Origin: Pseudomonadota bacterium
GTDB lineage: Bacteria; Pseudomonadota; Alphaproteobacteria; Micavibrionales; UBA2020
Assembly: GCA_023444705.1 (NCBI GenBank)
Contig: JAEXMB010000054.1
Coordinates: 1 to 42,427, forward strand
DNA: 42,427 nucleotides
Reading direction: 5' to 3'
Shown here: in pieces, positions 31,703 through 38,754 of the stretch
How positions within the stretch are numbered: position 1 is the first letter of the stretch
Layout: each line of letters begins with the position of its first letter
Notes under the pieces: model-generated
Told to the model about the DNA's origin: nothing
Database searches by the model: none
The model's input: the letters and a program-made list of their open reading frames with translations, nothing else
Program-made: the position numbers and the translations under genes

Positions 31703-32503
31703 CTAGGGCGTGGCGCTTGGCGGTGCGGGCCAAAGCTTGAAGATCATGTCGCAGCTGCGCTCGGCACTGGTTTCGTCATAGCCCGTTTCGCCCTGCGTGC
31801 CCGCATTCTGGGTGCCGCAGCCGTCGTTGTGGCCGTTGCTGATCGCATAGGCATATCCTGAAAAGGCAGCGCCATCATCGATCTTGCGATCGATCTTGGC
31901 GGCATCCTTGGGTGAAATCGCCATGCCGCGCGTGCCGCCCTGCCACGTTCCCTGCGGGCTGGCGCGCAGGACAAGAACAAGACCATCGGGCATCTCCGAC
32001 GCGGCATCGGCCTGACGCGCATGAAAGCCGCCGCTTAACCGCGACGCCGGGTGGGAAATGCCAAAGCCTGTTTGCGTGCCACTAACCGCAACCCCCTGCA
32101 TCAGATCAGCCAGCGCCAGATGACGCCAGAGCTGCGTATTTTCGGAGTTGATCGTGGCATCGATGGTTTTCCACGCCTCTTCGGCGCTGCCGACCATCTT
32201 GTCGCCATTGCCATCCGTGCAATTCGTCGCGGTGGTGCAGTTGGGCAGGCATTTTTGCGCGGCGTTGAAATCCCCGGGAATGGCAAGGTAGCTGTCGTAG
32301 AAAATTCCAACCGCTTTCTGATAGGCCTGGATCTGCGCGATCGTGGACGTGGCGCGCGCGTTGGCGATCATTTCCTGCGCCTTCAGCACGCCGCCCGCCA
32401 GCAGGCCCATGATGGTCAGGACCAGCGCAAGTTCGACCAGCGTAAAGCCGCTTTGGTGTGATGTTGTGGCGTTGTGCGGCACCCCGTCCCCTTTGATGTG
32501 CAA
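31703..32503 (-). CDS. Type IV pilin-like protein (prepilin N-terminal methylation)
   Basis: 266 aa. A short 18-residue basic/polar leader precedes the prepilin peptidase site G/FTLVELALVLTIMGLLAGG (G19, F20, E at +5), then a hydrophobic helix of about 20 residues and a long N-terminal alpha-helix. The globular part has Cys pairs (KCLPNCTTATNC, SCDMIF) and a GNGDK segment that could bind a divalent ion. It is a pseudopilin or minor pilin for a type IV pilus, type II secretion or competence machine. No assembly genes are near, so it is an orphan here. Confidence 0.85.
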   Translation of the reverse strand: MHIKGDGVPHNATTSHQSGFTLVELALVLTIMGLLAGGVLKAQEMIANARATSTIAQIQAYQKAVGIFYDSYLAIPGDFNAAQKCLPNCTTATNCTDGNGDKMVGSAEEAWKTIDATINSENTQLWRHLALADLMQGVAVSGTQTGFGISHPASRLSGGFHARQADAASEMPDGLVLVLRASPQGTWQGGTRGMAISPKDAAKIDRKIDDGAAFSGYAYAISNGHNDGCGTQNAGTQGETGYDETSAERSCDMIFKLWPAPPSATP

Positions 32504-32612
32504 ACCTACCCCTTCTCCAAGCCTACACAGGATAGATTAACGCAACCATTAATATGCTGCGCCGCTCACTATAGATTCTTTATCAATTATGGCAAAAAAA
32601 GCGGCTTTTTCT

Positions 32613-32641
32613 TTGCTCCCCTAATGACATAACGCTAAAGT
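32613..32641 (+). promoter_or_regulatory. Possible promoter of the HAD hydrolase gene
   Basis: TTGCTC (32613-32618), 17-base spacer, TAAAGT (32636-32641), 51 bases before the ATG. The -10-like hexamer recurs upstream of two other genes in the window. Confidence 0.35.
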
Positions 32642-32692
32642 GGCACCATCCAAGACCGTCACCAGCCGCCGATAACGACAGGAGCCCTGCCG

Positions 32693-33460
32693 ATGATCAA
32701 AGCCATCTGCCTTGATATGGACGACACGCTGATTGTGAATCAGGAGCTGTATTCCTTCGCGCGCGCGATGATGGAGGGCTATCTGACCCACTTCGGCGTC
32801 AAACCCGAGGAAGTCGGTCCGGTCTTCGCCGAAATCGAAAAGGTCAACTACCAGACGATGGGCATTTCCATCGCCCGCTATCCGCTGTCGTTCGAGCAGA
32901 CCCTGCTGCACTTCGTGCCCAACGCCGACAGTGAGATGATCGCGCATGTGCGCGACTTCGCCGAGCGCGTGTTCCGCACCGTGGCCGATGTCAAGCCGGG
33001 CGTGAGCGAGGCGCTTGAAATTCTCGCCAAAATCGCGCCCTTGCACATCGTCACCGGCGGGGCGGACAGCGTGCAGCAGTTCCGCATTGATAACCTGCCC
33101 TTCAAGGACAAATTTCAGACCACCACCATCATCGCCAGCAAGAACACCGCGGTTTATACCCGCGTGGCCAAAGAGCTTGGCCTCAAGCCGTCAGAGATCA
33201 TCATGATCGGCGACAGCCTGAAATCCGACGTGCTGCCCGCCGTAGAAGCCGGCATGCGCGCGGTATGGATCGAAGCGCTGAACGCGCCGCATGAACTCAA
33301 GAAGACCACGCTGCCCAAGGGTGCTTACAGCTTTACCTCGCTGCTTGAACTGGCGCGTCACATCGAAAAGCACGGCGACCTTGACGTCAAAACGCCCGCC
33401 AACGACCGCAACGCCAAACCATCGGCCAAAAAGGCCTTTGGCGGCGGTCCGCGCTGCTGA
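32693..33460 (+). CDS. HAD-superfamily hydrolase
   Basis: 255 aa. Motif I is CLDMDDTLIV (nucleophile Asp10 and acid Asp12), motif II LHIVTGGADS (Thr), motif III Lys near TTIIASKNTAVY, motif IV MIGDSLKSDVLPA (Asp). A helical cap lies at about residues 16-95. The pattern is that of phosphoglycolate phosphatase/YjjG-like nucleotide or sugar phosphatases; the substrate cannot be set. Residues from about 225 on are a basic, disordered tail ending GGGPRC. The RHH-like gene begins 6 bases after the stop and is probably cotranscribed. Confidence 0.87.
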   Translation: MIKAICLDMDDTLIVNQELYSFARAMMEGYLTHFGVKPEEVGPVFAEIEKVNYQTMGISIARYPLSFEQTLLHFVPNADSEMIAHVRDFAERVFRTVADVKPGVSEALEILAKIAPLHIVTGGADSVQQFRIDNLPFKDKFQTTTIIASKNTAVYTRVAKELGLKPSEIIMIGDSLKSDVLPAVEAGMRAVWIEALNAPHELKKTTLPKGAYSFTSLLELARHIEKHGDLDVKTPANDRNAKPSAKKAFGGGPRC

Positions 33461-33466
33461 CCTGCG

Positions 33467-34186
33467 ATGTCCAACGGTTTCTACTTCGTCCCGCAAACGC
33501 TTTACGACCTGCTTGAACAGCAGGCCCAGCGCGATGCGCAGGGCGACGTCAAAACCACATTGAGAAAAATCGTGGATGATTTTCTGGCGCGCGACGACAA
33601 CGGGCTTATCATCAACGCCTACAGCGATCCGCAACCCTATGACCCCAAGGTGATGGACGGCGACCAGTTCGACTACCCCACGTTCTGGCAACGCGTCGAC
33701 AGCGCCGGCCTGAAGGCACAGGCGGGCACCAGCCGCGACAAGGTGATGTCGGCAGCACTCAGCCATCACTTCGCCAAGGCCGCCGCACCCGCAGGCCCCT
33801 TGACCACGCTGCAGGTGCCGATCGAAAAGAACCTTTATGCGCGCCTGCGCCAGCGCGCGCTTGAAACGGGCAAGACGCCGCATGACATCATCAGCGGCTG
33901 TGTGCAGCGCTATCTGGCCGCGCCCGCGCAATTCGAAAAACTGCTGACGTATCAAAAGGGCGATACGCTGACCATTTTCCACTACCACATCAAAGACGAC
34001 ATGGTCGCAGCCCTTGCCGCCGTTGTACCAGCCCATCGCCAGCCGCTGCATAATCCCGATGCGCGCGACATCGTCGCGCTTGCCGTGGCCACCGATTTCA
34101 AGCGCATGGACCAGGCAGCTATCGCCGCCAAAACCGTGCAAGACCGCATCGCGCAAAGGCGCGACGACAGCCGCTACAAGCTCTAG
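33467..34186 (+). CDS. Four-unit ribbon-helix-helix-like repeat protein with RYKL tail
   Basis: 239 aa, no family recognised. By eye it has four units, each a short strand followed by two helices in the spacing of Arc/CopG ribbon-helix-helix domains: about residues 4-42 (FYFVPQTLYDLL...LRKIVDDFLA), 67-104 (QFDYPTFWQRVD...VMSAALSHHF), 113-151 (TTLQVPIEKNLYARLRQRA...IISGCVQRYL) and 168-213 (LTIFHYHIKDDMVAAL...IVALAVATDF). An RHH fold needs two units, so a single chain could form two pseudo-dimers. The strands lack the usual run of basic residues, so DNA binding is not certain. The end is R-R-D-D-S-R-Y-K-L. It follows the HAD gene by 6 bases, with no ribosome-binding site of its own. Confidence 0.7.
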   Translation: MSNGFYFVPQTLYDLLEQQAQRDAQGDVKTTLRKIVDDFLARDDNGLIINAYSDPQPYDPKVMDGDQFDYPTFWQRVDSAGLKAQAGTSRDKVMSAALSHHFAKAAAPAGPLTTLQVPIEKNLYARLRQRALETGKTPHDIISGCVQRYLAAPAQFEKLLTYQKGDTLTIFHYHIKDDMVAALAAVVPAHRQPLHNPDARDIVALAVATDFKRMDQAAIAAKTVQDRIAQRRDDSRYKL

Positions 34187-34278
34187 ACCCCGGCAAAACA
34201 TGCCGCAACCGGCAGCATCTGCCGTCATAGCCTCCCTAACGCTCACGCTAACCCTTTGAAGAGTCATGCCCCTGTGCG

Positions 34279-34294
34279 CGGCATGGTTTTTGCA
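34279..34294 (+). promoter_or_regulatory. Sigma-54-type -24/-12 promoter
   Basis: CGGCATGGTTTTTGCA at 34279-34294 matches the consensus TGGCACG-N4-TTGCW at 11 of 12 to 13 informative positions bar two (T1 and C6), with GG and GC exactly 10 bases apart. It lies 41 bases upstream of the ATG at 34336, a fitting distance. rpoN itself is in this window. No enhancer-binding protein gene is nearby. Confidence 0.55.
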
Positions 34295-34335
34295 TTTTCG
34301 TTTACTGGATAACTCTACCCTTCACAGGACACACC

Positions 34336-34794
34336 ATGTCACTGATTTCCGGCTATGGCCAAAGCCTGTTCGCACCCCTGACCATCACAGGCGCGGATGG
34401 CAAGCAACAAAAACTCAACGCCACCAACTGGCGGTTGAGCGATGTACGTGAATTCAGCGAAAAACCTGTCGAGGCCACGCAATCCGGCGGGGCACAGGGG
34501 CTGGTATCAGGCCAGACGCTGTTTGCGGCGCAAAGCCTGGCGCAAAATGACGCGCAGGACGGCAATATGAATGCCGTCGGCAAGACCGATAAGGAAAAAT
34601 TCCTTGAATTCCAAAAGATGAGCCCGGCTGAAAAATACCGCTCCATGTTCCTTGCGCAAATGGGATTGAGCGAAGAAGACCTTGAAGCCATGAGCCCCGA
34701 GGAGCGCGAGAAAATAGAGGCCATCATCGAACAAAAGGTCAAAGAGCAGCTTGAGGAAGATATGCGCAAAAAAGAGCTGGAAAACCAGCAATAA
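34336..34794 (+). CDS. Hypothetical protein with charged C-terminal helix
   Basis: 152 aa. The N-terminal half (SLISGYGQSLFAPLTITGADGKQ) is Gly/Ser/Ala-rich and probably flexible. The C-terminal half is a charged helical module, FLEFQKMSPAEKYRSMFL then AQMGLSEEDLEAMSPEER and EKIEAIIEQKVKEQ. Similar E-rich modules with the pattern GLxEEDLxAMxPEERxxIE occur at the ends of many proteobacterial proteins of unknown role; that is from memory. A ribosome-binding site AGGACA is seen and a sigma-54 promoter candidate lies 41 bases upstream. It sits between the two RHH-like genes but lacks the RFKL tail. Confidence 0.75.
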   Translation: MSLISGYGQSLFAPLTITGADGKQQKLNATNWRLSDVREFSEKPVEATQSGGAQGLVSGQTLFAAQSLAQNDAQDGNMNAVGKTDKEKFLEFQKMSPAEKYRSMFLAQMGLSEEDLEAMSPEEREKIEAIIEQKVKEQLEEDMRKKELENQQ

Positions 34795-34880
34795 CACTGC
34801 GCATACCTCTTTGAACGCCGCCTGCCGGACGCTATGATCGGGGCCTTCGCACCCGATTCTCGCCCGCAAAGGTTATTTGC

Positions 34881-35321
34881 ATGAGCTTTCGTCACGACCT
34901 GATGCTGTCAGGCGGCAACCACGAACGTCTGGTCAGGCTGGCCCGCGCGCGCGGGGTTGAAACCGATGCCGTTCTTTGCGAGGCCTTGCGCAGCTATATC
35001 GACGAACCGTCGCTTTACGCGCAATCCATTCCGCTGACGGTCGACGGGCCGCGCGTCTATATCAACTGCACGTTGCCCGATGATCTGCGCACCGCCCTTG
35101 CCATCGCGGTGCAGGCCCATACGGTCAGACCATCGGGTGTGATGTCGGCGCAAACGGTCTTTACCCGCGCGGTCCAGCATTATTTTAACCAGCTGGCGGC
35201 CGCACCTGCCGCTGACGACACACCGCGCGATATTGCAACGCATGACATCCCCAACACGCCGTCACCTTATGCAATCCTGCACACGCGTGCGGCCCGCCAC
35301 GGCAATCGATTCAAGCTCTAG
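34881..35321 (+). CDS. Two-unit ribbon-helix-helix-like protein with RFKL tail
   Basis: 146 aa. Unit 1 at residues 5-41 (HDLMLSGGNHERLVRLARARG...VLCEALRSYI) closely follows the RHH spacing; unit 2 at residues 58-104 (RVYINCTLPDDLRTALAIAV...TVFTRAVQHYF) has a longer loop between helices. Two units in one chain suggest an intramolecular RHH pseudo-dimer. A disordered stretch (about 106-130) leads to A-A-R-H-G-N-R-F-K-L at the end. It resembles the four-unit protein at 33467 in both fold pattern and tail, so the two are probably paralogs. AAAGG ribosome-binding site present. Function unknown; DNA binding is possible but unproven. Confidence 0.72.
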   Translation: MSFRHDLMLSGGNHERLVRLARARGVETDAVLCEALRSYIDEPSLYAQSIPLTVDGPRVYINCTLPDDLRTALAIAVQAHTVRPSGVMSAQTVFTRAVQHYFNQLAAAPAADDTPRDIATHDIPNTPSPYAILHTRAARHGNRFKL

Positions 35322-35395
35322 TTGCATCTGGCGCAACATTATAACCATGCCCCAAAAGGCAATCTTTTTTTGTGTCCCAAAAGGGAAAAACAACG

Positions 35396-35425
35396 TTGCG
35401 ATGACGCGCCGATAGGGCCTAAACT
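35396..35425 (+). promoter_or_regulatory. Possible promoter of the deoxynucleoside kinase gene
   Basis: TTGCGA (35396-35401), 18-base spacer, TAAACT (35420-35425), 41 bases before the start codon. Confidence 0.35.
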
Positions 35426-35466
35426 CTGTCTATCATCGAAACGGACGGCTAACAGGAGTTTTGCGA

Positions 35467-36084
35467 ATGCGCATTGAACTGTGTGGACCGCTGGGCGTTG
35501 GCAAGACCACGCTGGCTGTAAACCTGTCGCAAAAGATGAACTGGACGCTGATCCGCGAACCGGTTGAAAACCACCCGTTTCTCGAGCCGTTTTATGCGCG
35601 CCCTGCCGCCCATGCGTTCGAAAAGAACCTGTTTTTCCTGCTCGACTACCTGCACCAGATCAAGGCCTGCGAAGGCGGCGATTTCATTTTCGACCACAGC
35701 GCGGTCGTGCATCGCAGCTATGCCACACTCAACCAGATCACTGCGGTCGAACGCCCTGTCTATCAGGCGCTTGACAGCCTGACGGAATCCGTCGGCCCGC
35801 CCGATCTGCTGATCAACCTTGTCTGCGCGCCTGAAACGATCATGCAGCGCATCCGCAAGCGCGGCCGCGCGTTTGAATCCGAAGTGCCGATGGACTATGT
35901 CGTGGCGCTGACCGAGGAAATCGGCCGTCAGGTCAAGGCCGTCAGCCACTATATGCGCGTGCTGACGCTGGATGCCGCATCCTACGACTTTGACGCCCGC
36001 CCGCAGGACAACGACAAGATCATCCAGATCATCCAGCAGGCCCTTGGCACAGCACCCGTGATGCGCGAGCGTTTGACCGCCTGA
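35467..36084 (+). CDS. Deoxynucleoside kinase (dNK/dGK/dAK family)
   Basis: 205 aa. P-loop GPLGVGKTTLAVNL at residues 7-20; EPVENHPFLEPFY matches the substrate Glu region; DFIFDHSAVVHRSYA sits where the family has the DRS-type motif, here as D-H-S; PDLLINLVCAPETIMQRIRKRGRAFE is the family RxRxR lid. It salvages deoxynucleosides by phosphorylation. Start ATG 35467 is 8 bases after AGGAG, better than TTG 35461. The last 11 residues, TAPVMRERLTA, are encoded a second time just downstream (see the remnant). Confidence 0.87.
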   Translation: MRIELCGPLGVGKTTLAVNLSQKMNWTLIREPVENHPFLEPFYARPAAHAFEKNLFFLLDYLHQIKACEGGDFIFDHSAVVHRSYATLNQITAVERPVYQALDSLTESVGPPDLLINLVCAPETIMQRIRKRGRAFESEVPMDYVVALTEEIGRQVKAVSHYMRVLTLDAASYDFDARPQDNDKIIQIIQQALGTAPVMRERLTA

Positions 36085-36153
36085 TACATCAGGTGAAATC
36101 CGCCGCGCCAGCCACGGTTGCGCGCCAGCGCAGAGTGTGCAAGCAATAAAAAA

Positions 36154-36192
36154 TTCACCGCGCCCGTCATGCGCGAACGCCTGACGGCTTAA
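36154..36192 (+). pseudogene. Remnant of a duplicated kinase 3' end
   Basis: Codons 36154-36192 read F-T-A-P-V-M-R-E-R-L-T-A-stop; the last 11 residues are identical to the end of the kinase at 36052-36084, but most codons differ by synonymous changes and the stop is TAA instead of TGA. The frame upstream is closed by a stop at 36094-36096, so only a fragment remains. It probably comes from an old tandem duplicate whose body was deleted. Confidence 0.6.
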
Positions 36193-36908
36193 AACCGCAT
36201 CACATCCTGTCCGTGTATCTTCAGCCAGCGCCGGGCTTCGTTCCCGCGTGTGGTGAGCGACAGGCACAGGCGCCAGAAATTGCGGCTGTGGTCCATATGC
36301 ACGCGGTGCGCGACCTCGTGGGCGACGATATAATCCATCACAAATTCCGGCAACAGGATCAGCCGCCACGACAGCATGATCTCCCCCGCTGGCCCGCACG
36401 ACCCCCAGCGGCTGGCCGGATCGCGCAGGCGGACCTCACGCACGCTGACACCCGCAGCGCGCGCCTTTTCATGCACGCGCGCTGTCAGGACTTCGGCGGC
36501 ATGACGTTTGAGAAAATCGCGGCAGCGGCGGTCGAAATACGCCACACCGCCCGTAATGATAATGTCGTCGCCATCAATGCGCGCAAGGCCGCGCCCCGCT
36601 TGATGGCGCAGCGTATAGGTGCGGTCAAGCACCTGGATGTGCTGGCCGGATTGTAACCCGCGGCGTTCCACGGGCTTGTCGTGCGCGGCAATCCATTCGC
36701 GGTTCGCCGTAACAAAAGACAATGCGGCGGCCTGCATTTTGGCCGTCCAAGTTTTGCGCCGCGGCAGGACCAGCACGATGCGCCCCGTGCGCGCTTCGGC
36801 ACGCAGGGCCATGCGCTTGGCGCGCGCACTGATGCGCACCGGCACGCCGCCGATATCGTCAGGCGGCGCGCTCACGGCGACAGGGGGGCGCAGAAAGGGC
36901 AGATGCAT
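36189..36908 (-). CDS. YgjP-type zinc metallopeptidase (M48/DUF45)
   Basis: 239 aa. The catalytic zinc site is IVAHEVAHRVHMDHSRNFW at about residues 190-208 (HExxH plus downstream His); LRDPASRWGSCGPAGEIMLSWRLILLP just before it is the family signature. N-terminal half has the family's KRMALRAEARTGRIVLVLPR region. The start was set at ATG 36908, 10 bases after the UPF0434 stop; no ribosome-binding site, so coupling is likely. Role unknown; some relatives have been described as nucleotide-acting or metal-dependent hydrolases. Confidence 0.88.
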   Translation of the reverse strand: MHLPFLRPPVAVSAPPDDIGGVPVRISARAKRMALRAEARTGRIVLVLPRRKTWTAKMQAAALSFVTANREWIAAHDKPVERRGLQSGQHIQVLDRTYTLRHQAGRGLARIDGDDIIITGGVAYFDRRCRDFLKRHAAEVLTARVHEKARAAGVSVREVRLRDPASRWGSCGPAGEIMLSWRLILLPEFVMDYIVAHEVAHRVHMDHSRNFWRLCLSLTTRGNEARRWLKIHGQDVMRF

Positions 36909-36918
36909 GAGGGTGGGA

Positions 36919-37104
36919 TTACAGCTTGCGCGCCTCGTCCACCAGCATGATCGGCAGACCGTCGCGGATGGGAAAGGCAAGACCGGCCTGGCGGCTGATC
37001 AGCTCGTTGGCGCTTGCGTCATATTCCAACGTCGATTTGGTGACGGGGCAGACGAGGATATCAAGCAGCTTGGGATCGGGACGTTTGTCGGTACGTGTAT
37101 TCAT
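36919..37104 (-). CDS. UPF0434/Trm112-like protein
   Basis: 61 aa. PKLLDILVCPVTKSTLEYD and NELISRQAGLAFPIRDGLPIMLVDEAR match the UPF0434 (YcaR) family throughout. Only one Cys remains of the zinc-ribbon found in Trm112, as is usual for this bacterial group. Start ATG 37104 after a GGAAA-type site. The gene lies 13 bases after the Lon-N gene and 10 bases before the YgjP gene, so it belongs to their operon. Confidence 0.9.
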   Translation of the reverse strand: MNTRTDKRPDPKLLDILVCPVTKSTLEYDASANELISRQAGLAFPIRDGLPIMLVDEARKL

Positions 37105-37117
37105 GGCATGTTTCCAT

Positions 37118-37774
37118 TCAATGGCAGCGGGGCGCATCGTCGCCCGCGCAACAGTCGTCATCATTGAGCGCATTTTCAAGAAACGCGCCAAGCACTTTCA
37201 TGCGGTCGGCCAGCGTGGGGGCTTCGAGCAGCATTTGCTTTTCCGCTGCCGTGAAGGGGCAGATCATCGTCAGGGTAGAGACCAGCTTGTCGCACGACAC
37301 GCTGCGCATCGCATCCCACTGGTCACACGACATCTGCATTTTTTCAAGATAAGGGCCCAGCGCCTCCAGCAGTTTTTCGCGGCAGACGGCATTGTCGGTG
37401 ACCGGCGCAAAGTCATGCGCCCAGCGTTGCCAGTCCGGCTGCACCAGACGAAAGCCCTGTGGTGCTGTGACAAGCTCCTGCGTCACGTCAAAACGGCACA
37501 GGCCGGTCAGCGTGATCAGATAGCGCCCGTCGCCCGTTTCCTGAAACGATGTCAGGCGTCCGGCGCAGCCCGTCGTGAACAGCGCGCCATCTTCGCCGCG
37601 CGGCTGGATCATGCCGATCAAGCGGTCATGGCGCAGGGCATGGTCAACCATTGCGACATAGCGCGGCTCAAAAATATTCAGCGGCAACTGCACATGCGGC
37701 AGCAACACCACGCCGGCGAGTGGAAAGACCGGCAGGCTCTGCGGCAAGGCCGTGATGTCTGATACGCCGCTCAC
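37118..37774 (-). CDS. Lon N-terminal-domain protein (LonN/PF02190)
   Basis: 218 aa. SLPVFPLAGVVLLPHVQLPLNIFEPRYVAMV is the classic Lon-N start; the rest is the beta fold and a helical region. There are no ATPase or protease domains, as in stand-alone LonN proteins. The C-terminal 16 residues are acidic and Cys-rich (NDDDCCAGDDAPRCH), which is unusual and could bind metal. It overlaps the upstream thioredoxin-like gene by 4 bases; this pair is conserved in alphaproteobacteria to my knowledge. A role in proteostasis is inferred. Confidence 0.9.
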   Translation of the reverse strand: MSGVSDITALPQSLPVFPLAGVVLLPHVQLPLNIFEPRYVAMVDHALRHDRLIGMIQPRGEDGALFTTGCAGRLTSFQETGDGRYLITLTGLCRFDVTQELVTAPQGFRLVQPDWQRWAHDFAPVTDNAVCREKLLEALGPYLEKMQMSCDQWDAMRSVSCDKLVSTLTMICPFTAAEKQMLLEAPTLADRMKVLGAFLENALNDDDCCAGDDAPRCH

Positions 37775-38709
37775 GAGAACAGCACCGCAGAGAGCTGGCG
37801 GCGCGCAGGCTTGACCAGCGGATGGGCATTGCCAAGCGCGTCGAGGATTTCAATCAGCAGTGCGCGCGCCGCACCGTCGTTCCAGTCGCGCGCCACGCGG
37901 ATGATAGCCAGCAGGCTGTTGAGCGCACCTTGAACATCGAGCGCGGCCAGTTGCGCGCGCGCAAGATCATAGCGTGCTGCATGATCCTTGGGGTCAGCCT
38001 CGACCGCCTGTGCCATCGTCAATGCGTCAAGCGCGGCGCCCTGGGCGCGCAGGTCACGCAGGCGAAGCGCACCTGCAAGGTCCTTGTCGGCCTGTTGTTC
38101 AGGTGTGAGTTCGCCCAGAACCGCGTCAAAGGCTTCGCCATCCTTTTCGGCGACGAAGCACCAGGCGATACCCGCCAGCGCGCGGTTGGCAGCGGGGTCG
38201 AGGTCATAGGCAGTGCTATAGGCGGCCATTGCCTCCACAATCTTGCCATCGGCAAAGAACGTATCGGCATCGGCAATGGTTTTCTTGACCACTTCGGGGT
38301 CTGCCGCACCTTCGGGCAGGCTAGCGCCGCCGCCAAGCTTGGCCAGCTTGTCGACGAAAGTTTTGATCTCGCTATCGGGACGCATGCCGACGAAACCGTC
38401 AACCGGCTGACCCTGAAAAAACGCATAGACCATCGGCACGGATTGCACACGCAACGCCTGCGCCAGATCGGGGGAGGTATCGATGTTGACGCGCACCATG
38501 ACAACGCTGTCGTTGGCGGCGGTGACGGCGCGTTCCATCAGCGGCTTGAGCTGCTTGCACGGGCCGCACCACGGCGCCCAGAACTGCACGATGACGGGTT
38601 TGGCCATCGAGGCTTGCAGGACATCGCGCTCGAAAGTTTGCGCGGTCACGTCGGCAAAGGGAGAGGTGGCGGCAGAGGCAGGCGTTGCTGTCAGGCCAAG
38701 GTCGAGCAT
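37771..38709 (-). CDS. Thioredoxin-TPR protein, CnoX/YbbN-like
   Basis: 312 aa. The thioredoxin domain occupies about residues 18-120, with active site FWAPWCGPCKQLKPL (C-G-P-C). TPR-like helices follow from about 135 to 312 (AMAAYSTAYDLDPAANRALAGIAWCF, ALDALTMAQAVEADPKDHAARYDLARAQLAALD). This order is that of CnoX (YbbN), a chaperone-like holdase active under bleach or heat stress; some CnoX forms have SxxC, this one keeps the reducing CxxC. Start ATG 38709 chosen over a TTG 12 bases upstream. Translationally coupled to the Lon-N gene. Confidence 0.9.
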   Translation of the reverse strand: MLDLGLTATPASAATSPFADVTAQTFERDVLQASMAKPVIVQFWAPWCGPCKQLKPLMERAVTAANDSVVMVRVNIDTSPDLAQALRVQSVPMVYAFFQGQPVDGFVGMRPDSEIKTFVDKLAKLGGGASLPEGAADPEVVKKTIADADTFFADGKIVEAMAAYSTAYDLDPAANRALAGIAWCFVAEKDGEAFDAVLGELTPEQQADKDLAGALRLRDLRAQGAALDALTMAQAVEADPKDHAARYDLARAQLAALDVQGALNSLLAIIRVARDWNDGAARALLIEILDALGNAHPLVKPARRQLSAVLFS

Positions 38710-38754
38710 GGCAGGGTCCAAAGTTATGCGTGTTGTCGTTTATAACCGCGGCAA

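Noticed and set aside
35325..35350. Second sigma-54-like site on the minus strand (GG-N10-GC)
   Set aside because: Only the invariant dinucleotides and TTGC match, and no minus-strand gene follows it.
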